Assembly: GCA_031382215.1 (NCBI GenBank)
Contig: JANMYQ010000145.1
Location: forward strand, 1 to 64,000
Source of the DNA: LGRD01 sp031382215
GTDB taxonomy: Bacteria > Pseudomonadota > Gammaproteobacteria > Burkholderiales > Burkholderiaceae_C
Length of the DNA: 64,000 nt
Direction: 5' to 3'
This document shows positions 8,228-16,799 of the stretch, one piece after another. The notes beneath the pieces were generated by a model. That model was given only the letters and a program-made list of their open reading frames with translations. It was not told the DNA's origin and searched no databases. How positions within the stretch are numbered: the first letter of the stretch is position 1; every line of letters starts with the position of its first letter. The position numbers were made by a program, and so were the translations under genes.

Positions 8228-8738
8228 CGGGCACGCCCTCGGCGGGCTCGGCGGGCTCGACCGGCGGCCACACAAGCTCGAACCATTCGAGCACCAGTTC
8301 GACCCGCTCATCAACCTCGAAGCCTTCGCGCTCGGCGCGTTCGGCAAAGTCTTGCCGGTGCGCGGTGAGCCACCAGCGCAGGCTCAGGTCGCCTTCGCCG
8401 GCGTCGAACGCGAAGGCATCGTCGATCTCATTGAAGTGGCGCAGCTCCACATGGGTGCAGCGAAGAACCGCGCGCGGCGCGCCGGCACCGTCGAGCACCA
8501 CCAGGTGGTCGCCGATCTGCGGCAACGGGTCCAGGTCTTTCTGGAAGTCGCGGTGCAAGGTGGCGTGCGCGCGCTTGATTCCGGCCAGCACCAGCTCGGC
8601 ACGCTCGTCGGCCAGCATGCGCGTGTCGCCCAGTGCGCTGGCCGAAAAGCCTTCGACCTTGATGTTGCGCGCGCGCTGGTAGGCCAGCCAGAAGGGTTCG
8701 ATGTCTTCGGCGCGGCCGGGCTGGGGGTCGGTGCTCAT
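8211..8738 (-). CDS. ASCH domain protein (YhfF-like)
   Basis: A 175-residue cytoplasmic protein with the ASCH fold, a beta-barrel related to PUA domains and thought to bind RNA or nucleotides. Diagnostic parts are PFWLAYQRARN near the start, FSASALGDTRMLADE, GDHLVVLDGAGAPRAVLRCTHVE and DDAFAFDAGEGDLSLRWW with the trailing helix. I start it at the ATG at 8738: upstream in frame lies a REP-like palindromic repeat whose translation would be spurious. Its 3' end overlaps the DUF1223 gene by 17 bases in convergent orientation. The role in the cell is unknown. Confidence 0.85.
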   Translation of the reverse strand: MSTDPQPGRAEDIEPFWLAYQRARNIKVEGFSASALGDTRMLADERAELVLAGIKRAHATLHRDFQKDLDPLPQIGDHLVVLDGAGAPRAVLRCTHVELRHFNEIDDAFAFDAGEGDLSLRWWLTAHRQDFAERAEREGFEVDERVELVLEWFELVWPPVEPAEPAEGVPVSNAA

Positions 8739-8756
8739 GCGGGTGCCTCGCGGCCC

Positions 8757-8797
8757 CTCACCCCAGCCCTCTCCCCGAAGGGGCGAGGGAGCAAGAG
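8757..8797. repeat. REP-like palindromic repeat
   Basis: CCCTCTCCCC (8767-8776), loop GAA, GGGGCGAGGG (8780-8789) makes a ten-pair stem with one mismatch, flanked by CTCACCCCAG. This GC-rich CTCTCCCC/GGGGAGAG element is a well-known dispersed intergenic repeat in many proteobacteria. Here it separates the SDR gene (ending at 8809) from the ASCH gene. Confidence 0.85.
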
Positions 8798-8808
8798 CCG
8801 GTCGCGCA

Positions 8809-9720
8809 TCAATCGGGTGCGCGCAGCGCGGCCCGCAACTCGGCACCGATGTGCGGCTTGGCGGCGAACGGGTCGGTCGGGTTGCGCGCGGCCATGATGT
8901 CTTCCATGCGCGTCTGCACGCTGCCCAGCGCCTTGGGGTGGCTGTAGATGTAGAAGCGGCGCTCGCGCATGGCGTCGAACACGAACTGCGCCACCTGCGC
9001 GGCGGTGACCTTGCCGCTGCCCACCGCCTTGTCGCTCATCGCCTGGCCGATCAGCTGGCTGCGCGTTGGCTTGGCGCCCTTCTCTTTCATCTCGTCGGGC
9101 CGGTTGCGCTCGCTCTGCGTGATGCCGGTGGGCACGAAGAACGGGCACAGCACCGAGGCGCCGACCTGGTCGGTCACCAGCGACAGGTCCTGGTACAGCG
9201 TCTCCGACAGCGCCACCACCGCATTCTTGGTCACGTTGTACACGCCCATGTTGGGCGGGTTCAGCAGCCCGGCCATCGACGCGGTGTTGACGATGTGGCC
9301 TTCGTACTTCGGGTCTTTCTTCGCGGCGTCGAGCATCATCGGCGTGAACACACGCACGCCATGCGCCACGCCCATCAGGTTCACGCCGATGACCCACTCC
9401 CAGTCTTTCAGCGTGTGTTCCCAGATCAGCCCGCCGGCGCCGACACCGGCGTTGTTGAAGACGAAGTGCGGCGCGCCGAAACGTTTGAACGTGGCCTCGC
9501 CCAGCGCCTCGACCTCGGCCGCTTTCGACACGTCGATGCGCACCGGCAGCACCAGGTTGCCCATGCCGACGATCTCGGCCGCAGCGTTGTCGAGTGCGTC
9601 TTGCTGCACGTCGGCCAGTACCACGTTCATGCCCTCGCGCGCGGCAATGCGCGCGGCTTCCAGGCCGAAGCCCGAACCGGCGCCGGTGATCACGGCCGTG
9701 CGGCCCTTGAAAGTCTTCAT
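8809..9720 (-). CDS. Short-chain dehydrogenase/reductase
   Basis: A 303-residue classical SDR. The cofactor motif is TGAGSGFG (residues 12-19), Asp36-Val37 after the second strand suggests NAD preference, NNAGVGAGG follows, then the catalytic Ser of NTASMAG and the YNVTKNA Tyr/Lys pair. It is longer than a minimal SDR, with a C-terminal extension ending in a FAAKPHIGAEL segment. The start ATG overlaps the end of the GST gene by 4 bases, so the two are coupled at the 3' end of the acyl-CoA gene run. Substrate unknown; a hydroxyacyl or alcohol substrate would suit the context but that is inference. Confidence 0.92.
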   Translation of the reverse strand: MKTFKGRTAVITGAGSGFGLEAARIAAREGMNVVLADVQQDALDNAAAEIVGMGNLVLPVRIDVSKAAEVEALGEATFKRFGAPHFVFNNAGVGAGGLIWEHTLKDWEWVIGVNLMGVAHGVRVFTPMMLDAAKKDPKYEGHIVNTASMAGLLNPPNMGVYNVTKNAVVALSETLYQDLSLVTDQVGASVLCPFFVPTGITQSERNRPDEMKEKGAKPTRSQLIGQAMSDKAVGSGKVTAAQVAQFVFDAMRERRFYIYSHPKALGSVQTRMEDIMAARNPTDPFAAKPHIGAELRAALRAPD

Positions 9721-10661
9721 GCAGTTTTCTCCTTCTTGATCTGGAAACCGACGCGCGGGAAGTGCACGTGCACAGTGCCGGCGCGTTCGTCGCGCCGCTC
9801 GATCGTGACCTCGTGGCGGTTAAGGCCGACCAGGGTACCGGCCACCAGGTCTTTGCCGTAGTCGGTCGGCATCACCGTCACCGCGTCGCCGGCCTCGAAG
9901 CCCAGCCCGGGCTCGACCTGCGTCGGCGCGTGGCTGCGGCTACCCGCGGCCAGTGCGACGGCTTCGTCGCTGCTTAAATGGGTAGAGCCACCGTGGCCGA
10001 AGGCACGCATGCGCTCGAACCAGGTGGTCACCTTCGGGAACGGCTCGAAGATGCCCAAGAGCGGCGGCGCACGGTGCACGAACCACAGGCAGTGCGCGAC
10101 CGAGAAGTCGGCGATGCTGGCGGCGCCGCGCACCAGGAAGGGCCGGCCGTCGGCGAGGTGCGCCTCCAACCAGCCGAGGTAGGTGTGCAGCGCCACCGTG
10201 GCGTCTGCGGGGGTCTGCCGCGTCATGCCGGCGCTGAACGGCGCGCGATCGGCGGCAAAGGCCTTGATCGCATCATTTATCGCATCAGGCGGCGCGTTGT
10301 TGAACAGTGCACCGATGCCGGCCGGCTGCATGGTGTAGGGAATCACGGTCCAGAACAGCGTGCTGTCGGCCCACTGCGCGAGCATTTGCGAGGTGCCTGC
10401 AGTGTCTTTCGGGACCAGCGGCGGCTCGGGGTGCAGGCGGTCGATCACCTGCGCCATCAGCGCCGAGTCGCAATAGATGTCGGCACCGATCTGCAGGATC
10501 GGCGTCTTGCGGTAGCCGCCGGTCAGCGCCAGCACGTCGGGCTTGGGCATGATTTGCGGAATGTGCACCGAGCGCCAGGCCAGCCCCTTGAAGCCCATGA
10601 TGAGGCGGATCTTCTCGGAGAACGGCGAGGTGGCGTAGTGGTGGAGGATGAGTTCTGTCAT
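9717..10661 (-). CDS. Glutathione S-transferase family protein with extra C-terminal domain
   Basis: Residues 1-80 form the thioredoxin-like GST N domain (LHHYATSPFSEKIRL, then TPILQIGADIYCDSALMAQ with the cis-Pro and glutathione-contact Ser). Residues about 95-220 are the helical C domain (ASIADFSVAHCLWFV). Beyond the usual GST length there is a further 80-residue beta-rich segment (about 230-314, GFEAGDAVTVMPTDYGKD through HVHFPRVGF) that looks like a small barrel. Glutathione use is a family property; the substrate is unknown. It is 29 bases after the AidB-like gene and overlaps the following SDR by 4 bases. Confidence 0.88.
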   Translation of the reverse strand: MTELILHHYATSPFSEKIRLIMGFKGLAWRSVHIPQIMPKPDVLALTGGYRKTPILQIGADIYCDSALMAQVIDRLHPEPPLVPKDTAGTSQMLAQWADSTLFWTVIPYTMQPAGIGALFNNAPPDAINDAIKAFAADRAPFSAGMTRQTPADATVALHTYLGWLEAHLADGRPFLVRGAASIADFSVAHCLWFVHRAPPLLGIFEPFPKVTTWFERMRAFGHGGSTHLSSDEAVALAAGSRSHAPTQVEPGLGFEAGDAVTVMPTDYGKDLVAGTLVGLNRHEVTIERRDERAGTVHVHFPRVGFQIKKEKTA

Positions 10662-10690
10662 GGAGGTGGCCCGTTCCGCGTTGGTTTGTT

Positions 10691-12376
10691 TCAGTTCGGC
10701 ATCGCACGCCGCAGGATCGCGCCCAGGTCCACGCCGGCCGGCAGCGTGCCGAACACTTGCACGCCCTGCCCGGCCAGGCGCGACGCGCAGAAGGCGTCGA
10801 ACACCGCGTCGGGCGCGTGGCGGCGCAGCAGCGAACCCTGCACCGCCAACGCAAGGTCCTGTGCCAGGCGGCGGGCGCCCCGTTCTTCGTCGAGGCCTCC
10901 CACGTCGGCGGCTTCGGCCACGCGCGCGAGCAGGCGTTCGCTGAAGTTGTCGAGCGCAGCGTTCGCGCCACGCGCGCTGGCGAGTTCCGTCGCCAGTGCG
11001 TGCACCACGTCGGCCTCACGCTGGCCGCGCTTGCGCAAGGCACGCAGCAGGTCCAGCGCCATGATGTTGCCGGCGCCTTCCCAGATCGAGTTGAGCGGCA
11101 TCTCGCGGTAGATGCGCGCCATCGTGCCGGCACCGTGCTCTTCCACGTAGCCGTTGCCGCCCAGGCACTCCATCGCCTCCTGCGCCAGCGCGCTGCCACG
11201 CTTGCAGACCCAGAACTTGGCCACCGGCGTCAGGAGGCGCCGCATCAGTTGTTCGAACGGGTCGTCTACGGCGTCCACCGCGCGCGCCAGGCGCAGCGCG
11301 AGTGCGGTGGCGGCTTCGCTTTCAATGCACAGGTCGGCCAGCACGTTGCGCATCAGCGGTTGTTCGATCAGCGCCTTGCCGAACGCGCGCCGCTGATCGG
11401 TGTGGTGCAGCGCGAGCGATACCGCGTGGCGCATCAGCCCGGCCGTGCCGAGCGCGCAGTCGAGCCGGGTCAAGGTGCCCATCTCGAGGATCTGCTGCAC
11501 GCCGCGCCCCTCTTCGCCGACCAGCCAGGCGTGCGCGCCGGCGAACTCGACTTCGGAGCTGGCGTTGGCGTGGTTGCCCAGCTTGTCCTTCAGGCGCTGG
11601 ATGTGCACCGCGTTGCGGGTGCCGTCGGGCAGCCAGCGCGGCAGGTGAAAGCAGCTCAGCCCGCCGGGCGCCTGCGCGAGCACCAGGAAGGCGTCGCACA
11701 TCGGCGCCGAGAAAAACCATTTGTGGCCGACGAGCGAATAGCGCCTTCCCCACGGCGTGTCTTCCTCGAACGTGGCGGTGCTGGTGTTGGCGCGCACGTC
11801 GGAGCCGCCCTGCTTCTCGGTCATGCCCATGCCCATGGTCACGCCGGTCTTGGCCTGCACCGGCAAGGGCCGTGCGTCGTAGTGTGTGCTGGTGAGTTTG
11901 CCGAACCAGGCGTCGAACAGCGGCGCATTGGCGCGCAGCGCGGGGGTCACGGCGTAGCTCATCGAGATCGGGCACAGCACCGACGGTTCGAGCTCGGTGA
12001 ACATCAGGAAGGCCGCAGCGCGTTCGATGTGTGCGCCGGAGCCTTGTGCCCACGGGGTGGCGTGCAGGCCGGCGCCGATCGCCGCGCCGATCAGCGCGTG
12101 GTAGCTGGGGTGGAATTCGACCTCGTCGATGCGATGACCAAACCGGTCGTGCGTGTGCAGCTGCGGCTTGTGCAGGTTGGCCAGGCGCGCGTGCTCCTGC
12201 ATCTGAGCCGTGCCCAGCAGCGCGCCCAGCGCATGGCGGTGGCCATCGGCCGCACCCGGCAAATGGAAAGCGAGTGCATCGCGCAGCGCGCGGTCGCCCG
12301 CATAGACGTTGTGGCCCGACAGCGGAGTGGCCTGGTTGGTGACGTCGTGGGTCGCGGCGGTAGAAGGCGCAGCCAC
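10691..12376 (-). CDS. Acyl-CoA dehydrogenase, AidB/isovaleryl-CoA dehydrogenase-like
   Basis: A flavin-dependent acyl-CoA dehydrogenase of the AidB branch, 561 residues (E. coli AidB is about 540). Evidence: PSVLCPISMSYAVTPAL, GMGMTEKQGGSDVRANTS over the FAD site, HKWFFSAPMCDAF, and ECLGGNGYVEEHG with REMPLNSIWEGAGNIMALD near the C terminus, where the usual catalytic Glu sits (WEGAGN). E. coli AidB also binds DNA and protects against alkylation; whether this protein does is unknown. Start is uncertain: I choose GTG at 12376, 5 bases after the MDR stop, because no in-frame ATG lies near the start of homology; a CTG at 12385 is the alternative. Confidence 0.88.
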   Translation of the reverse strand: MAAPSTAATHDVTNQATPLSGHNVYAGDRALRDALAFHLPGAADGHRHALGALLGTAQMQEHARLANLHKPQLHTHDRFGHRIDEVEFHPSYHALIGAAIGAGLHATPWAQGSGAHIERAAAFLMFTELEPSVLCPISMSYAVTPALRANAPLFDAWFGKLTSTHYDARPLPVQAKTGVTMGMGMTEKQGGSDVRANTSTATFEEDTPWGRRYSLVGHKWFFSAPMCDAFLVLAQAPGGLSCFHLPRWLPDGTRNAVHIQRLKDKLGNHANASSEVEFAGAHAWLVGEEGRGVQQILEMGTLTRLDCALGTAGLMRHAVSLALHHTDQRRAFGKALIEQPLMRNVLADLCIESEAATALALRLARAVDAVDDPFEQLMRRLLTPVAKFWVCKRGSALAQEAMECLGGNGYVEEHGAGTMARIYREMPLNSIWEGAGNIMALDLLRALRKRGQREADVVHALATELASARGANAALDNFSERLLARVAEAADVGGLDEERGARRLAQDLALAVQGSLLRRHAPDAVFDAFCASRLAGQGVQVFGTLPAGVDLGAILRRAMPN

Positions 12377-12381
12377 GGCGT

Positions 12382-13404
12382 TCAGACCAGCTTGACGAGC
12401 TGCTTGCCGAAGTTCTTGCCCTTGAGCAGCCCGAGAAACGCCTCCGGCGCGGCCTCGATGCCCTGGGCCACCGATTCGCGGTAGCGCAGCGTGCCGCTGG
12501 CCACCAAACCGCCCAGCTCGCGCAGCGCCTCGGGCCAGACCTCCATGTGCTCGCTGACGATGAAGCCCTCGATGCGCAGGCGCGACTGCAGGATCAACTG
12601 CGGGTGCGCCATCGGAATCGGCTGGCCGTCGTAGCCGCTGATCATGCCGCACAGCGCAACCCGGCCGAAGGCATTCATGCGTGCCAGCGCGGTGTCGAGG
12701 ATCGTGCCGCCGACGTTCTCGAAGTAGCCATCCACACCGTCTGGCGTGGCGTCCTTGAGCGCGTTGTAGAGGGCCTTCGGATCGGCGTGCGCCTTGTAGT
12801 CCACGCAGGCATCGAAGCCGAGTTCTTCAACCACGTAGCGGCACTTGTCTGCGCCGCCGGCAATGCCCACCGCGCGGCAGCTGCGTGCCTTGGCCAGTTG
12901 CCCCACCGCGCTGCCGACCGCGCCGCTGGCGGCGCTGACGAGCACCGTCTGGCCGGGCTGCGGGTCGCACAGCTTGACCAGGCCGTACCAGGCCGTGACC
13001 CCCGGCATGCCCACCGCGCCGAGGTAGGCCGACAGCGGAATGTGCGTGGTATCGGCCTTGCGCAGCGCGCCGGGCCGCTCGGCATCGACCACGCTGTACT
13101 GCTGCCAGCCGCCCATGCCCACGACCATGTCGCCCGGCTTGTAGCGGGCATGGCGCGACAGAACCACCTCGCCGACCGTGCCGCCGATCATCACCGTGCC
13201 CAGCGGATGGGGCTGTGCGTAACTCTTGGCGTCGCTCATGCGGCCGCGCATGTAGGGGTCGAGCGAGAGGTAGTGGTGGCGCACCAGCACATGGCCTTCA
13301 GCCACGTCGGCGGGCACCGCTGTGTCGACCAGCTTGAAATTGGCCACACTGGCTTCGCCCTCGGGGCGCGAGTCCAACAGGATCTGCTTGTTCATCTCAG
13401 TCAT
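12382..13404 (-). CDS. NADP-dependent MDR oxidoreductase (CurA/leukotriene B4 dehydrogenase-like)
   Basis: A 340-residue zinc-independent medium-chain reductase that would reduce alpha,beta-unsaturated carbonyl compounds with NADPH. Seen: LDPYMRGRMSD near the N terminus, GVTAWYGL, the nucleotide-binding VSAASGAVGSAVGQLAK, then YFENVGG and CGMISGYD. No zinc-binding cysteine cluster is present. An AGGAG site lies 7 bases before the ATG at 13404 (a second ATG three codons in is possible). It is tightly packed with the thioesterase upstream (9 bases) and the AidB-like gene downstream (5 bases). Confidence 0.92.
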   Translation of the reverse strand: MTEMNKQILLDSRPEGEASVANFKLVDTAVPADVAEGHVLVRHHYLSLDPYMRGRMSDAKSYAQPHPLGTVMIGGTVGEVVLSRHARYKPGDMVVGMGGWQQYSVVDAERPGALRKADTTHIPLSAYLGAVGMPGVTAWYGLVKLCDPQPGQTVLVSAASGAVGSAVGQLAKARSCRAVGIAGGADKCRYVVEELGFDACVDYKAHADPKALYNALKDATPDGVDGYFENVGGTILDTALARMNAFGRVALCGMISGYDGQPIPMAHPQLILQSRLRIEGFIVSEHMEVWPEALRELGGLVASGTLRYRESVAQGIEAAPEAFLGLLKGKNFGKQLVKLV

Positions 13405-13413
13405 GGGGTTCTC

Positions 13414-13935
13414 CTAGTCCGACGCATTGAGCCGCTTGACCTTGCGCTCGCCCACCGGCAGCGCGCGCAAATATTTGAAGGTGCCGGTGGCATGCGCCAC
13501 CAGGGCGCCCTCGGCGTCGATCAGCGCGCCTTCGCAGAACGCCATCGTCGGCGTCTGCGTCAGCAGCTTGCCGTGCGCAACGATCCGGCCCACGCCGGGG
13601 CGCATGAAGCTGGTCTTCATCTCGATCGTGACGACGCCGCGCGGGTCGGGTGTGCTCTTGGTCGCGGCAGCGGTACCGCCGGCCGGCGCAATGCCGGCGC
13701 TGCGCGCGGCACTCGGAATGCCGGCGCTGCGCGCCGAACTCGGAATGCCGGCGCTGCGCGCGGCGTGCGCCATCACCACATCCAGCAAGGTCATGCTCAC
13801 GCCGCCGTGCAGCACGTTCCAGCTGTTCAGGTGCTCGTCTTTCGGCGTCAGCGCGATCTCGGCCTGGCCGTCCTCGAAACGCAGCAACTCGAAGCCGAGG
13901 TGCTCGACGAAGGGGATGTGGACCTTGAACTTCAT
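13414..13935 (-). CDS. PaaI-type acyl-CoA thioesterase with tandem-repeat insertion
   Basis: A 173-residue hotdog-fold thioesterase that would hydrolyse acyl-CoA esters. The core motif LNSWNVLHGGVSMTLLDVVM (active-site HGG and the following helix) and the ending TGTFKYLRALP are typical. Between the central helix and the strand VVTIEMKTSFMRP a stretch of about 30 residues is inserted, built from the 9-residue repeat ARSAGIPS(S/A), which matches a 27-bp DNA repeat; ordinary relatives go directly from the helix to that strand. Start ATG at 13935 has AGGGG 8 bases upstream; a TTG at 13956 overlapping the SDR stop is the alternative. Confidence 0.88.
   Translation of the reverse strand: MKFKVHIPFVEHLGFELLRFEDGQAEIALTPKDEHLNSWNVLHGGVSMTLLDVVMAHAARSAGIPSSARSAGIPSAARSAGIAPAGGTAAATKSTPDPRGVVTIEMKTSFMRPGVGRIVAHGKLLTQTPTMAFCEGALIDAEGALVAHATGTFKYLRALPVGERKVKRLNASD
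13690..13765. repeat. 27-bp tandem repeat inside the thioesterase gene, about 2.8 copies
   Basis: Units begin with AATGCCGGCGCTGCGCGC at 13690, 13717 and 13744; the first two are 27 bp each and differ at a few positions (CGGCACTCGG versus CGAACTCGG), the third is cut at about 13765. The length is a multiple of three, so the coding frame is kept and the repeat reads as a 9-residue unit on the minus strand. Confidence 0.95.
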
Positions 13936-13952
13936 GCGCGCAGCCCCTGCGA

Positions 13953-14744
13953 TCAAGCGCCGTGAATGGCGCTGACGCCACCATCGACCGCCAGGATCTG
14001 CCCAGTGATGTGCTTGCCGGCGGCCGACGCAAACAGCAGCGCTGCGCCCTTCAGGTCGTCGTCGTCGCCCAGCCGGCGCAGCGGCGCGTGGCTGGCCAGG
14101 CCTTCAACGCCGAAGCGGTCGAGCGTGCTCTTGGTCATGCGGCTCGGGAAGAAGCCCGGCGCCAGCGCGTTGACGTTGATGTTGTGCTTGCCCCACTCGC
14201 CCGCCAGCACACGCGTGAAGTTGACGACCGCGCCTTTGCTGGTGTTGTAGGCGACCATGGTCATCTCCGGGCCGTTGCCCGACAGCCCGGCAATCGACGC
14301 CACGTTGATGATGCGGCCCTGGCGGCGCGGGATCATGCAACGTTTGCCCACCGCCTGGCTCATCAGGAAGATGCTGCGGATGTTCAGGTTCATGACCTTG
14401 TCCCAGGCTTCCAGCGGGTGGTCTTCGGCCGGCGCGCCCCAGGTGGCACCGGCGTTGTTGACGAGGATGTCGATGTCGCCCAGGCGCTGCAGCGCTTCGT
14501 CGGCCACGCGCGCGATCTCGGCCGGCTGGCTCACGTCGGCCGCGATCCATCGGGTGTCGATGCCTTGCGCCTGCAGGTGGGCCGCGGCCTCTTCCAGGTC
14601 AACCGCCTTGCGCGACGTGAGCAGGATGCGCGCGCCGGCCTGGCCCAGCGATTCGGCGATCTGCAGGCCCAGCCCGCGCGAACCGCCGGTGACGAGTGCG
14701 GTCTTGCCGCTCAGGTCAAAGAGTTTCTGGATCGGGGTGCTCAT
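13953..14744 (-). CDS. Short-chain dehydrogenase/reductase
   Basis: A 263-residue classical SDR with TGGSRGLG at residues 19-26, NNAGATWG, the catalytic Ser in NVASIAGLSG and YNTSKGA for Tyr/Lys, and a C-terminal DGGVSAIHGA. The Arg after the glycine motif (GGSRGLG and TSRK) suggests NADP(H). It resembles the gluconate/3-oxoacyl reductase subgroup. It is the first of the tight set SDR-thioesterase-MDR-AidB-GST-SDR and lies 69 bases after the M3 peptidase gene. Substrate not determinable from sequence. Confidence 0.92.
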   Translation of the reverse strand: MSTPIQKLFDLSGKTALVTGGSRGLGLQIAESLGQAGARILLTSRKAVDLEEAAAHLQAQGIDTRWIAADVSQPAEIARVADEALQRLGDIDILVNNAGATWGAPAEDHPLEAWDKVMNLNIRSIFLMSQAVGKRCMIPRRQGRIINVASIAGLSGNGPEMTMVAYNTSKGAVVNFTRVLAGEWGKHNINVNALAPGFFPSRMTKSTLDRFGVEGLASHAPLRRLGDDDDLKGAALLFASAAGKHITGQILAVDGGVSAIHGA

Positions 14745-14813
14745 GGTGACGTCCTCTTTCGGGTGCTTTGGGGTGTTGGGGTGTTTTCGGGTTGATCGGC
14801 TCGGTCAGATTGA

Positions 14814-16799
14814 TCAGGGCCGCTTCAGCGCGTCGAAGAACGCCCTGCTGTCGGTGGGCCGGCCCAGGAACTGGCGCATCAGGTCCTCGGGGGCCACCTC
14901 GCCACCTTGGGCCAGCACGCTGTCGCGGTAGCGGCGGCCGGTGGCGGCGTCGAGCCGCTTGCCCTTGAAGGCGGTGCGCAGGTCTTCGGCCAGCACCTCG
15001 CTCCACAGGTAGCCGTAGTAGCCGGCCGCATAACCACTGGCCAGGTGGGCAAAGCCGGCCGGGAACATGGTGCCATCCACGTGGCCCAGCGGTGTCGCGC
15101 CCTCCATCAATGCCCATTGCGCCATGGGTTCAGGTGCGTCCTTGCCGGTCAGCGCCAGGTCGAAACTGGCAAACAGGTGCTGGCGCGCCACCGCGATGCC
15201 TTTGCTGAACTGGCGCGCCTTGTCGGCCTTGGCGATCAGCGCGGCGGGCACCGGCTTGCAGGCTTTGCACACCTGGCCGAACAGCTTCAGCACGTCGGGG
15301 TCGTAGACCCAGTCCTCCAGCATCTGCGAGGGCGCTTCAACGAAGTCTCGCACCACGTTCGTGCCGCCTTGTGACGCGTAGCGCGTGTTGGACAGCAGCG
15401 TGTGCAGCGCATGGCCCAACTCGTGCAGCAGCGTCTCGAGTTCGTCGATCGACAGCCCTTGCCGGTTGAAGTTGACCACCAGGCCGGCCGCCGGGCTGCG
15501 CTGCGCCAGCGTCGACACACTGCGGAACGACCACACCGCCGCATGGTTGTACTTGTCGGCGCGCGGGTACAGGTCAACGAACAGCGTGCCCAGGAAGGCC
15601 TGCGTCGCGCTGTCGTTCACGCTGTAGGCGCGCGCGTCGGCATGCCACAAGGTCTGTTGCAATGGCTCGACCTTCACGCCGAACAGCGTCTCGGCGAGCT
15701 TGAAGACGAACTTCAGGCTGGCCTCGGGGGGGAAGTGGGCGCGGAACTGGTCTTGCCGCACCGCAAAGCGCGCGCGCCGCTCGCGCTCGGTGTAGTGCGC
15801 CACGTCCCAGCGCTGCAGCACGGTGGCCGACGCAGGCTTCTTCAAGTCGCGTGCCTTGGCCGCACGCAGCAACATCAGGTCGGCCAATTCGCGCTCGGCG
15901 ACGGCGGCTTTCACGCTGTCGAGAAAGCTCTGCGCCTGCGCTTCGTTCTGCGCCATGCGGCGGCGCAGCAGGAAATCGGCATACGAGTCGAAGCCGAACA
16001 GGCGCGCATAGTCGCGCCGCAACTGGCCTAGTTGCGCCAGGGTCTTCAGGTTGCCGGCGCCACCCTGGTTCTGGAACGCGCGCCACATGCGCATGCGCGT
16101 GGTCGGGTTGCGTGCGCCCTGGATCACCGGAACCGAAGTGGGGCTGTCGAGCCCGAGCAGGTAGCGGCCCTGGGCATCACGCGGCGCGCGCTGCCACACC
16201 GCACGCGGCACGCCCTTCAGCTCGGCGGCGCTGAAGGCGAGCTGGGTCTTGTCTTCGCGCACCGCGCGCTCGAAGTCCAGACCCAGGCGGGTGATCTCGA
16301 CATTGATCTCGCGCGCACGTGCCTGGGCATCGGCGGCCAGGGCCACACCCGAGTCTTCGAAGGCATCGAGCTGGTCGCGTTGCATGCGCCGGTCGATCTC
16401 GTCGGCCGGCTGCACCTGCTTCAGCAAGGCGTGGATGCCGGCGTTCTGCAAGAAGGCGCTGCTGAAGGCCTGGTAGCCCACCTCACAGGCATCGGCGGCA
16501 TCGCGAATCGCCTTGTCGGGGTGCACGCCGGCCAGCAGGGCCAGCGGGCCGAGCGTGTCTTCATAGCGGCGCAGCATCGCATCGAGTTCGGGCAGCACTG
16601 TGGCGGCGCGCTCCGCCGGCCACTCGGTGAGGTGCGCTTCAGTCTGCTTCTGGTCGGCCAGTAGGCGCTGGCAGGCTTCGTCGACTTCGGCTGCGCTGCG
16701 GTAGGTCGGGAACTGGAATGTCTGCGCGCACGCACCTGGTACGCACCCGACCGCAAGCCAGAAGGCCAGCGCGCGCACGGCAGCGGCCCCGCCGCTCAT
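14814..16799 (-). CDS. Exported M3-family zinc oligopeptidase
   Basis: A 661-residue metallopeptidase of the thimet oligopeptidase/Dcp family that cleaves short peptides. The zinc motif HELGH is encoded near 15410-15424, followed by the third ligand region in FVEAPSQMLEDWVYD (Glu). Late motifs FDLALTG and LASGYAAGYYGYLWSEVLAEDL are typical. Unlike cytoplasmic relatives it starts with a signal peptide (about residues 1-25, VGCVPGACAQ at the probable cleavage site), so it likely acts in the periplasm. Its start overlaps the stop of the small membrane protein gene by 4 bases. Its presence in an acyl-CoA gene run is unexplained. Confidence 0.92.
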   Translation of the reverse strand: MSGGAAAVRALAFWLAVGCVPGACAQTFQFPTYRSAAEVDEACQRLLADQKQTEAHLTEWPAERAATVLPELDAMLRRYEDTLGPLALLAGVHPDKAIRDAADACEVGYQAFSSAFLQNAGIHALLKQVQPADEIDRRMQRDQLDAFEDSGVALAADAQARAREINVEITRLGLDFERAVREDKTQLAFSAAELKGVPRAVWQRAPRDAQGRYLLGLDSPTSVPVIQGARNPTTRMRMWRAFQNQGGAGNLKTLAQLGQLRRDYARLFGFDSYADFLLRRRMAQNEAQAQSFLDSVKAAVAERELADLMLLRAAKARDLKKPASATVLQRWDVAHYTERERRARFAVRQDQFRAHFPPEASLKFVFKLAETLFGVKVEPLQQTLWHADARAYSVNDSATQAFLGTLFVDLYPRADKYNHAAVWSFRSVSTLAQRSPAAGLVVNFNRQGLSIDELETLLHELGHALHTLLSNTRYASQGGTNVVRDFVEAPSQMLEDWVYDPDVLKLFGQVCKACKPVPAALIAKADKARQFSKGIAVARQHLFASFDLALTGKDAPEPMAQWALMEGATPLGHVDGTMFPAGFAHLASGYAAGYYGYLWSEVLAEDLRTAFKGKRLDAATGRRYRDSVLAQGGEVAPEDLMRQFLGRPTDSRAFFDALKRP

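Noticed and set aside
8739..8846. N-terminal extension of the ASCH protein (reading PSPLRGEGWGEG)
   Set aside because: That reading comes from a REP-like repeat, a common source of false N termini.
13690..13765. Possible CRISPR-like repeats
   Set aside because: The units are directly adjacent without spacers, so this is a simple tandem repeat.
14761..14813. GGGGTG-rich stretch between the SDR and the M3 gene as another stop-linked repeat
   Set aside because: The units are irregular, and the extra stop lies 9 bases away in the same frame, so it does not match the pattern of the others.
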